Source: Diprion similis (taxonomy: Eukaryota > Arthropoda > Insecta > Hymenoptera > Diprionidae). From it: a stretch of DNA of 64,000 nucleotides. Below, one piece after another: positions 25,747 to 37,700 of this stretch (positions are counted from its first letter, which is position 1; the number at the start of each line of letters is the position of its first letter). The stretch lies in contig NC_060112.1 in the NCBI RefSeq assembly GCF_021155765.1, forward strand, positions 8,556,001 to 8,620,000, read 5' to 3'. The position numbers and the translations under genes are program-made. Below the pieces are notes generated by a model. It was not told the origin of the DNA. It did no database searches and worked only from the letters and a program-made list of their open reading frames with translations.

Positions 25747-28700
25747 TACAATTTTCAATCCGCAAGTAGAGCTTATTCGTTAAGACTAAAATAGTAATTT
25801 TTCTTTCAAAGTTTGATACTGTAACGTTAATAACTAACTTCACCTCCGCAGAAATTCTTAAAAGACAAAAAGCCCAGCATATTCCCAAGTTTCGCCAAAG
25901 AATCTAACACACAACTATCTTTTATCACAACTTAATCACCCTGTATTGAATCAATGAACGATGGAGCCACTCTAAAGCAGTGCGCAAACAGTCGTTAATA
26001 CGCAGGCCTGATGAGCTTCGCCGCCGAATGCACGTCTTCTTTCATGCGACACACTTTAATTTTAACGATTAGTCCAAGCTGTAAAAACGGAAATGATAAC
26101 GCAGCCAAGTTCCATTTCCTTTGAATCGGCTGCATCAATCCCAGCTGTGAAAGCGTCAACGCGTGTATTAGGCAATAAAGTACGGAGACGTATCTAAACA
26201 GCATGCATGCTTGTGACATGTTTTATACAATGTCAGTCGGTCGTGGCATTACTTGCATGTGGCCCGTGACGCTCTGTTATGTGTCCTCTTTTTCACGCCT
26301 TCTTTATTATCATTAATTATTTTCTTATTTTGGTGTCATTGATGCAGTCTAATTAATAAATAAACGTTATAATCATTCTCCAAATTCTAGGAACCCTTTT
26401 CAACCTCACCCCACTAATTCGATTGGAATTTTTTCGGTTCGACAGAATAATGGGATCGATTTTTCGATCGAGTGATCGAAATCGCGTCATTTTTCTTCTG
26501 ATTTTCTGTCTTCGTCTCGTACGTAAAGGAAACCCCTTAATTCCGAAATTAGAGAAGAGATACATTGAGGTGAACAATTTTCAACTTTATGTACTTGGAA
26601 CCGGAAAATTGACGGTTTACTTATTCACCCATTCCTTTCCCAATAGTTTTGACACATTATGGACGCGAGTTCATTCTTCTTTCGATTTGCGAAGTTTCAG
26701 ATGTATGTATGTGCTGTATAGAACTTTTCAGTTTATCGCTATCGCTAGAAATTACATTATAGTCGCACGTGGTTCGAAATAATATAGAAGTACGCTTTAA
26801 GACCATGTAGCAGACCTACCCTTACCGACCGAGTAATCTCATCCTTACCTTTTATTTACTTGATAAAAAAATTAATAGAATCGGTTTGAATATCGACAGT
26901 GAATTGCTTTTGATTGCAAAAGTTGCAAGCGTGATGGCCGTCTTGAATATTGTGAAAAAGAACGTGTGTTATAATTTTCTTCCATGTGTTTCTATCCGGT
27001 TTTAAATTTCATAGATTATCGGATCAATAAAGTCCATGCGTCCATAATTTAATTGAGTTACCTGTATGTAAAAAGTAAAGTAGTTTATTAAATTGAATTT
27101 AAACAACGTTTTTGAAAATATATTCTTGATAATCATTCTCTGCATATTCCTGCAGCGAAGATAACGCGTGATATAAATTTTATACCATGGTCAGCTGCAG
27201 CGAAAGGCAATTAAATTCGATGAGCAGTTTTCGCCTCATCGTGTAATGTAAATTCCGATCAGGTAATAATTCTCCTATTCGTCGACATCCTGCACACCGG
27301 CAACTGCTGTAACTGTGTGAGGAATACTAATATTACGATGATAGTTATGCGTGTATGCACGCGATGAAAAAAGAACGATAAGCTGCGGCGAGATGGCAAC
27401 GTTATGCAGGAATGATCTCGCTTATGGATAACAGATAAATAAAATAGATCCCTGAATAAATAATGATTTATCTGATTATAAATGACAAGATTTTTGACCC
27501 GCGCAATTGTAGTCAAATAGGATTTTTGTCCTGTTCATTGTTTTTCTCCCAGATAGAATTTATCATTTCCAAAATCAGAATTGTCGATATAATATTTTCT
27601 TTATTTGTTTCAATATATGTTTCTTCTAACTTTTATTTTATGTGATCTCACTGTTATAAAGAATTGGATTAGTTGGTCGAATAGAAATTTTTTATGGCTC
27701 CTAAACAACCAGCGTGAGAAAATCATTGCGTCAGGTATTTGACATTGGTTTGAAATATTTTGCAAGGAAACATATTTTCTTCTTTCAAATCCTACCATTC
27801 TTATTTGGCAATTCATGAAAATATATCTCTATTTATTTGCCCAGAAATCGCATCAACGGATGATACAGATGAATGAAGTGATCGACAAGACTATAAAATA
27901 TACGTAAAATACGAGTTTAGACCTCGAGCACAGCCGCAACCGTCCATGGCTGGCTGGGTGCCAGTATCGGAAATTATTCGGTACATTTAACGGAACGTAT
28001 CCAGCATCTGACAACAAAAGTAGTTTAAAAAGTTCGCCAAATTATGCGAAACGCCGCACGGTAAAGTACGTACAATACTTTTAGCCGTGTTAATAATATC
28101 TTACACCAATAGTTTCAGATTAATTATTTAAATTTCAGATTAATTAATAAGGTGATCCTGGCAAAGAAGATAAATTACCCAAGAATGCCTTCCCAAAATT
28201 TGAAGTAAATCGGTTAAGCCGTTTTTGAGATATCGTAGCCACCGCAAAACATGTGGCCATATACGAAATGATTAACGTTATTGTCAATAACAGTGTTTTC
28301 TATTATTTGAATCAGGTAACGAAAAAAATTATTAGATGACAGCAAAAAAAAAAAAAAAAAAGAAACCTCGAGATCAAAGATTGTTCCTTATTAAATACTT
28401 AACGAAGAAGTATACGCAATCAGATATTTACATTACTATTTATAGATACAAGCAGATCTAATTATGGGATAGAAAATTATAAGGTGCGCGTGATTGGCTC
28501 GTTATTACAGGGATTATACTAATTGGAAGTATTCGGGTAAGAAAATGAACCTATTTGCCGGATCGTATTCGAGAAACAAACGATCGATGATTAATACGCG
28601 AATCACTAACTACAATGATTTACCAAATGAAATACCGGCTATTACTCACGTCTGATAGGTGCACGTACTTCGGCGACGGGGAATTGGAACAACGAAATAC

Positions 28701-31700
28701 TACGTCAAATTAACCTTCCAATAATTTATTGCGAATAATTTCCCAGGCATATAGCGTGTGCATAAATAAACACAGCTGTAGTATATATATAAGTGCAGGG
28801 TGTATACAAAAATGAAGTGTCGCCACTTCAACGAATGATTCTCAAGCGCAAGATTTACGATCATCACCCCATAAAGTGATGACACATAATTTTTAACACC
28901 CTGTACATATAAAATAAAAAAAATGTTCGTTAGATTTTACCATACTTCGCTAAAGAGATGTTCTGTTAATTCAAATCAATGCAGTTGTATCTGACAACGA
29001 AAATTTTTTTCTCAGCATGTGACTCAAAGTCATTATCGACATGATACACACTGTATGCAATATTTTTTGCAAATATCGAAATTAAAAGAGCGGAATGATT
29101 TTGTTTCGACTCATCGAAAGAAAGTATAAATAATTATTAAAAAACTCACTCGTTGTTGAACATAAATTTATTTTCAATCCAGGAATCATTTATCACTTTA
29201 ATGCTTCATCTTAAATTTATTTCTCGTACTTGGTTTATTAATTTTTATACAAGTTAAACTATAATACTCTATGTATACTGGATCTCAAACCATCTATTGC
29301 AATAATTTTCGTCAATAGCTATATTGCCTATACATTAAAGTAATATTGCGCAACGTGTCTTTGCAGTGTGCCACATACAAGTGCAAGACAAAATACAAAC
29401 AACAAAATTGGAGCGTGCCTACGTAATTTTGACGAGTCGGTGCTTCTGGATTGTGCGACAGTTACGAGTGAACTGTAGTTTAATCTTTACCTTGTTAACA
29501 GGCTTAGAGATGATCAGATCGGTAGACATTATCTCGAGAACGATGGTAGGAAATAAAAATTTAATAATACTAGATACATCAATTAAGAACGACGAATGAA
29601 TTATTTGGCGAAAGTTTTAGAAAAAACGTGTGGACCAAACGAATAAACTTTAATTTTGAAAAGATAATAATCGCAGGTCTGTACGATGTACTGTAGAATT
29701 GACTGATTGTGAATCTCTTCGAATTTTATACATCAGACAGAATGAATACTCCAAGAATATACATGTAGTAGGATAATTAATTTCCTAAAGTATTTCCCGA
29801 TTGAAGGCCAGAAAGGCGATCCATATTTTTCGCAGCAAATAAACAATCGCACAAGTATTACTTCTTAATTGTGTTTTCGATTTATTTATCAATACTTAAA
29901 ATATTCCATCCTTCAAAACATATATATCATCATGTTAAATTCTGCTAGATATACAAAAAACGAAAGAACCTCATATTCGTTAAAATATAAAATCGCAATT
30001 TTTACAGAACACTTGATTATCTACGAAGTTTCCCCTCCTTCCTTTCACATTTCTACTCCGGAAAATGAAAACTGCAGACTTGGAAAACTACCGAACGAAA
30101 AACTGCAGTAATGGATGGAAAAGCTGTGCGGAGCCCAGGGTGACCGGATCGAACCCCGAAAGCTGCGGTTATCGGACTTGGACTGACGGCGACGCGACAG
30201 GCGGTGTGCAGCTACGCAGGGGTGGTTTTAGCGCAAGTAGGCTGTGGGGTTGGTACATGTCTGAGCTATCGGAGTGCCGTGCCCGCGGGTCAGAAGGGAC
30301 CGAGGAGCGTGAAACGAAAAGGAGGAGGAAGAGAGGGAGGCTCACCGGCGCCGTCAAATATCGATCCTCTCGCACGTCGCGATGGCGATGCATCTATGGG
30401 GCTATGCGCCATGGCGTATCCGAATGCAGACAAACGCAGTGGGTACAGTATAGAGGTAAAAAGAATTTTCTGAATCTCTATGGGTTTTCAACCGAAAAAG
30501 TGTCGCCAAAAAGCAGGAAATATTGGTTTCAAAAATTCGCCAGAATGGCGTTCATGTCAGAAATAAGGAAAGCAATTTGATTGGCGCTTGACAAAATTAG
30601 GGTTCAATTGGATTCAATCTGATGAACGGTTTGTGGAACTTTTGCTCCAGCAATGTCATCTCAATTTCCCTGTACTTTACAGGCACTTTTTAGACCTACA
30701 CGGAAGTAGTCCTCCTCACCTCCACCCTTCATAGGGAAAGTATAGGGACTCACCGCGAGTACGAGTAGCGACACGAGTGATCAAATTAGTCCCTATCGAT
30801 GGGACTTGCACTAACGTTGACGAGTCGTCTGGCGGTTATTTGACATCATTTTTCCAAAAAAACAAATATTTGTACCGAAAAAATACCGCCTCCTGGTGTA
30901 AGAAAAGTGAAGGTTAATTGTTGCTCTGTCAGTTGTTATAATAGTCTTATTGTTAGAAATACCGAGTAAACTGTTAATTACTCTCCCTATGCGACAGGCG
31001 ATTTAAAACGATTTTTCATTTTTGCTGGGGATTTTATTTCCCGTATTACAAGCAGACCCTTGAAAAAAATTGTAATTCAAAATTACTATCAAATAATGCC
31101 AATACATTTTCAAGTTATTTGCGAGAGCGAAGATTTTTTGTCTGACAATAACTCGATGACGAATGGAGTATAATTTATACGATGTTTGGTCTGTTAACTT
31201 TGGACTACATTCAGCTTGTAACTCATTGATTTTTGTCGTTCGTTGGTCAACTTTGTGTAAAACTATAAGAGTGTTATCGAAATTGAGAACCTCAATGTGA
31301 CTTCAGTTGGCTGTAGCGAAATTTAAGCTACGCTATGTTGCGTGGGCAGTGCGTGGAGACCTATCAACAGTTTGAAAAAACGGAAAGTCTGAGTAAACCG
31401 ATTGTGAGCAAAATGCCAAGCGAGTCGAATGCTGATGTGAGACTTTGCCTTGAGAGTCTATTACGCAAGGCTGATCGTCACTGAGCTCCTGTTACAACCC
31501 ACATCATACATGTTTCACGTTGACATGGAAGATAAACTTTCTGACCGAATGCCAGACTATAACGGCACAGCAATGCCGTGAAATACATCCACACATGACA
31601 TATATAGATTCGCTACATTTACTGTAGCAAGGGGGAATAAAAATCAGCACTTAAGTTCGGTGAAAATTTATTCAAAATTAGACGCAGTATGTCCTTAGTA

Positions 31701-34700
31701 AGGCGTGGCAATGCTGACAATCGGTCCACCTGACATCGCATGCGTATGGTAACGTGACTTTTGGCAGTCAGCATATTGGTCTGTTTTTCAGTAAATTGTT
31801 TAACACCAAATTTAATTTTAGTGTAATTGGACGTCAGTTTATTCTTTACCACGGAATAATTAGCATTAGTCAATAATCTGCGTGGACTGCACAGAAGTGT
31901 CCTATAATATTGATGAATCGAGACGGTTCTCTCCGCCAAATAATAATCACAAGCAACATGTATGTTTATATGTATGCCCAAAGCGTGGTCGAACTTGCAA
32001 TGAGCCGCTTGTTAAGCTCTGTTATTGTAAGGTCAGAGATCAACTCCACCAGCGCGGATGTTCATCGCTCGTGCTTGATGCTGAGAAAGTGGCAGCGCCT
32101 CCCTCGTCATTGTGACCTAACAATTTATTGCTAAAAATATTGCACTTATAGATCGTACCTACGTACGATCACCATAAAATGCGCAGCATTTTTCCCGCGT
32201 TAATTTTCATCCAGATCCGTAACTATGGAACACTCTACTGCAATTATACAAATTAGTATAACACGAAAATTACGCAGTACGTATGTATATTTTTCTCTTC
32301 ATTTCACGCGGAATTGCTTGTACCTCGGTGTTACGCCACGGATCTGTCTGCAGTTGGATACTAGAATTATCACAACCCATGTAGTCATTACTGGTCAAGA
32401 TTATCATGTTCCTTGTACTAGTCGTTGTCACCTTCTTCGATGCTTTCTTCTTTCACATCTTCCCGGTATTTTGCCGTGATAATAATTCGTGAAATCATTG
32501 TTATTGCTGTGAATGTTAGCAGCGTCAGATTATGAACTCAAATGATTTTACACAAATTCAAGTGACTCAGCGTTACGTGATAAACTTCACGTGACATCGA
32601 ATAATTTTGCATGACTTGTATTGATTTTGAAAGATTCTTCACCCAATACAAAGACTGAATTTAATATGGACAACCCTTTTCTGATGATTGAATATCATTA
32701 TTGTCTTCGTCATTTTCAACCGAATGCATTACTAACTTTGCTTCAACTATGCTCGATCGTTACGAAGATTTACGATCGGTTAGCTATCATTTTGACAATC
32801 GTTACAGTCAATTACATGTATTCTACGAAGCTAGGGTACAGTATTTTCTCAATAAATTATAAATTGCTAAAAATTTATATTATTTTACATTCTTGTGTAT
32901 ATATTTTCTCGAATCGTAAATGAAAAGATACGTTACACTCAACGGAAGAGCCTCGATTCTCCGTAAATAGACGACCGGAGATCCAGAATAGAATCTTGCA
33001 GCTCTCTGGTCGTCGAGTTGCCCGCAATACGATGCACTCGCACTCTCTTCACCACTTCGTGAACCCACGCAAACTCGTCGTCATATTCCTCACAATCAGT
33101 CTCATTGAAACCCTCTTAAATTTTTCATTTCCCATCGACGTATAATATTTGACGTACAACAATTCGTTTCAGCGTTGTTCTTCATTAACAATACGGGAAA
33201 AAAAATTTCTTTTATATAAGTAAATATATTGTGATCTTCTCCGTGACTTGTTGTATTCGATTAATAGTTTTTTTGATTCAAATACGACGTACAAGGGTCT
33301 AAAAAATTTACTTATCGTTCGATCCATTTTTTTTTTAAATTTTTAACAGCAAGTAAATATTGGCTATGGATAATGAAAATATCGAAGTAAAATAACACAG
33401 ATTTAAACCTGAAATTTCCCGCTCCTTCCGATTCTGGCATCAAAAATCTGGTTCCCATTTGAAAAATCAAAGTTGATCTCAAAATGACCTTGAAGATGAG
33501 GTTCAAGGCCAAATCAAAGGTCAACATTGAATCCGTTGTTAAAAAATACCCAAGATTTAATCTCGGTAACTTCTTTTTCCGTACTTTTTCCTCACCCTGT
33601 ATATTGAATGTGATATAAGTTTCTATGACACTCTGTTATACTTTTATACATATAATACGGGATGCAGTGTGCCTTGCATAATATATAAAGATAGTCTTGA
33701 GAATACGGGCGTAGGTTTGACGTCGTTGATGTATTTCGAGAAAGAACTATATATATAATATTTGAATATCTCAACAGCGAAAGTTGCTGTCTCTGGGTAT
33801 GAATATTAGAAACATACCAGAGACGGTTGTATAAGGGCCGCGATGAATGTATCAACTTTCCTCTAAACTTGATGTGAGATTTGACAATAATTTCTACCGT
33901 TTCAACAAAGAAGCTGCACCTGCAGACCATAGTACGTAGGTAGAATAACCTCAAGCGGTATTTTCACAGCAGGTTTTCGTCTCTCTACATTTTTATATAT
34001 ACCTATTTATTTGGCCTACTGTAAAAAAATTGTGTCGAGTTTTCACTCTGTTACAACGACTTGCAAGGATAGAAAAAAACTTATTCATACTACACAAGTT
34101 TTTTCGTCAAACTTTTGCACAAAATAATTGACACTTTGAAAAATAATTGAAACAAATTTTTGACACTTTTTTTCTTTTTATTAATTTTTAACATAAATGT
34201 CTTGGACCTTAATATTAATCTCGATTGAGTTCGTACGTAAACATTATAATACTTGCTTCGTGTAGAATTGTATAGAATTTTTCATCACTGATGGACTATA
34301 CCGGATATATTTATGTACCTATTGTTCCATTACTTGTTTAATTGTCAGCTGATCGTGAGACAACTGGCAGGTATGTCAGTCAACTTTGATTTTATACCGC
34401 TAAAGAATTGCTGAGGAAGTACTCGCGGTTCATCTGCTGACAATAAGACGCGCGATGATTGTTCGATCGATAAATGCCGGACGCAGCGTTCTTACGTTCT
34501 GTCATACAAACCGCCTATCGCAACCGTCTCTTTATAACTGTTATACGTATAGGTATATATGTATATATGCATAGAAAAACTATTGCCCCCAGCAATTACA
34601 CATATGTATAGATATACAACGCGCGTACGATATTGTTATAAAATATTACCTACTTAAATTTTTTTCTCATCACTTATGTCCTATTCATGATCATAAGTAG

Positions 34701-37700
34701 ATGGAGGAAAAAGTAAATCGTATTGTTTTGTCGGTAAGTAAGTAAGAAAGATAAAGTAGATCAGCGATAAATTTCCTTCGAGGCATGTGACAGTGAGAGG
34801 AAAACTTGAGATATATCGTGCGTGACTATATAATAACAATATACAGGTGTTGATAAAGTGAAGTATATAGTCTGGCTTGCAAGTTGACGACGAGCCAGAG
34901 AAGGTAGACAATTATGTAATTAGATTCGGTGACGTTCGCCGGTAACGAGGAATACTTACGACGAGGGGCATGAAAGAACATGTGCAGAATTGATCAAGTT
35001 ACGTTCTGTGTCCGAGCTGAGTGTGCGTGAGTATAACTATTGTACGTGTAGTAGTGCGATGTTGTAACTTATGGACGTAGAGTTGCCTAACCTGGATCAT
35101 CCATACTAAAAGCCTCGGCAAAGAAGACCATCGACGCGATGGTAGTGCCGAAAAAAAAAACACGCAGCTAATTTAGAATTTAAGGAGTAGTGTGAAAACC
35201 GTTTCAAAAATCTTCAGAATATTATTTGCACTGATGATAGTGAACACGAATGAAATGCATGTTTGGCACAATACGAATCTGTGAAGATTTAATTAACCCA
35301 AGTTGATTTGAACAATTTGAGTAATTTGCTCGCTAACTACACTCGCTCAAATTATTGATTCGTTTTTAGATTTTCCTGTTCGCTATCATTCAGCGCAAAT
35401 AAAATTGCTGATTATTCTGAAAACAGTTTTTTCTCTCTTCCTAACTTTTGATTCAGACTGTGAGTCCCGTTCATCCTTGATGGAACCTCCAAGTACTCTA
35501 TGGCTTACTCGAAAGGGGCCACGCGTGGGTGAGTTTCAGTGGGTACCTCAAAGATTTCAAGGCGATTCTATCGTTTCTGAACGGAAACATCACTTCTTAC
35601 TTGTACAGTAATAGTGCACGTTGTGACGAAAATTGAATCGTCCGTTATTCAAGGTCTTTCATTGAAAAAAAAGTTCATATTTTTGTGAACCGAGTTTGGA
35701 GGTAGAAAAACGTTGCCTTTGGTGTTTTCTGATTGCATTTACAATTCGAGAACGAAATATTCTAGATATTTGAAAAACGAGTCCTGCAACGTAGAGCGTG
35801 AATTGCATATCACATATATATTATTTTCATTACTTCATCCTACAGGATTCTGGTTATATCCCATATCTCACAGTGTATAACCGACTGAACTCGGTTAACT
35901 GACGTATATTCCGCACATTTGTTTGCATATACGCTTAGGACCAGCAAACTTTAATTAATCGTAACAGCTCTCAGAAACGTTAAATGACGGGATAGAGTTC
36001 AACAGCTAACGTTTTATACTCAACCTAACCCTACAAATATGACGTCAGATATTCGTTCCTCGGCTTTTATTAAACACTGAGAAAAAACACTTGCCCGGAA
36101 TGGTGGACGGTGCAGTAAGACATTGCAATTATCACGCTCATCTTCCCATAATAAACTCAACAAGCAATTCAATTTCAACTGAAACAAATTAATGCACAGC
36201 TTGATCCAAGCGCTGTTTCAGATATTTGCGAATTCCTTCAATTTCGCGAATTTTTACTTGACGATGAAAACTATAATTATTTTTGAAAAAGTATATATTT
36301 AGGTGCCGGGGGGGGGGGGGGGGGGGGTGGAGGTTCTGCAGATTAGGTTATTAAAAAATTCACGAAATATTATACTTTTTTGTTATCAAATTTTGATAGA
36401 ATATGAAGCATTATATTTATTTCTCATCCACATGCAAGTTGGTAAATTCTGAGATTGTTCTACATTTGGATTCGGGTCGAGTATGTTGGAGATTGCACCA
36501 TTGGATAGATCAATAGACTGCATGATATTAAACATGTGGCAACAATTGCAAAACTTATCTGTCGTTTCCGGTGCTTCGAATTTGCAATGCACAACGTCAG
36601 AACGGCAACCCGTAGTGACGTTACTACTGTCAATAACAAAATAAGAATTTCTGTAACTCACGTATTCCACTTTGTCACTAACAGTGCTGGATTTGAGGGA
36701 GAGCAGAGTGGATGACTACTCAGGGATCCGAACAAAATAAATTTTTACAACAAAGTGAAATTTATCAAGTTGCGCTTGATTTTTTAGTGCAAGTAGGTAT
36801 GATGGTTCACTTATTTAAGTTATCCACTCTAACAGCTAACCATTATGTCAAGATATTAAAGAAGCAAGGTCTTAGGATTTCGGTACAGTCTTAGGTAGCA
36901 AACATGTTTGCCCCCAACTTTTCATCGTTTGGTTGCTAGAAATAATTTATCGCAATATAAATAACCAGAAGTTGGATCAACTCTAGAATGTGAAGTTTTT
37001 ATCTTGCTTCTGAGTGGCAGAGTACACGCCCCGAAAATTTCAGATGATCTACAGCCGTTAGTTCGATGTAAGACAAGCAACTCGATATCACGATACAACC
37101 CGGTATTCTGATTTCCGGAAATAAAAATACGTGAATATACTTAAACAGTTTTCTGCTCAAGAACAATACTTTTTTTTTCTTCTCTGAAGTGGTGAAAAGT
37201 AAACATTACAGTAACAATAAAACGCACTATATTTTACAGTAGTTGTTGCTTCGCAGTAGCGGTAGTCCTGCACTCGAACGAGTGTTAAGAATTGGAAACT
37301 GGCGTCGACAGACTACTAAAACGTTGACTCATAATTGGGTGTGCTCGCAACAATAAACGCCGATGATGTCAGTCTGGATCCTACCTGACACAAACACCGG
37401 TTCACACATTCAGTGCAGACTGAATGGCCACCGGTCCTCGCTGCGCCCATTTTTTTTCGGTTTAGAAGTCGCTGATTCTCGCCGAGCTAATCCCGAGCTA
37501 CGTATTGCTATCACCACTACAATAGTGAAGATAAATGATATTTTTGCTATTATATTATCGCCATCAATTGTATTATCAAATTCAATTTTCATACTTTTTT
37601 CCATTGGGGTATGGGTTAAGATTACTTATATTTACTATTATTATTATTTATATTATTTTTGCTTCATACTTGAATGATACAGTTAAAAAGTTAGTGAAGA

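Noticed and set aside
26811..26850. Third full copy of the foldback element
   Set aside because: Only a short CTTACCGACCGAG match is present; no opposite arm was found.
30120..30180. A minus-strand GGTTCGATCC sequence resembling a tRNA T-loop
   Set aside because: The flanking five-base arms do not pair and no acceptor, D or anticodon arms can be drawn around it.
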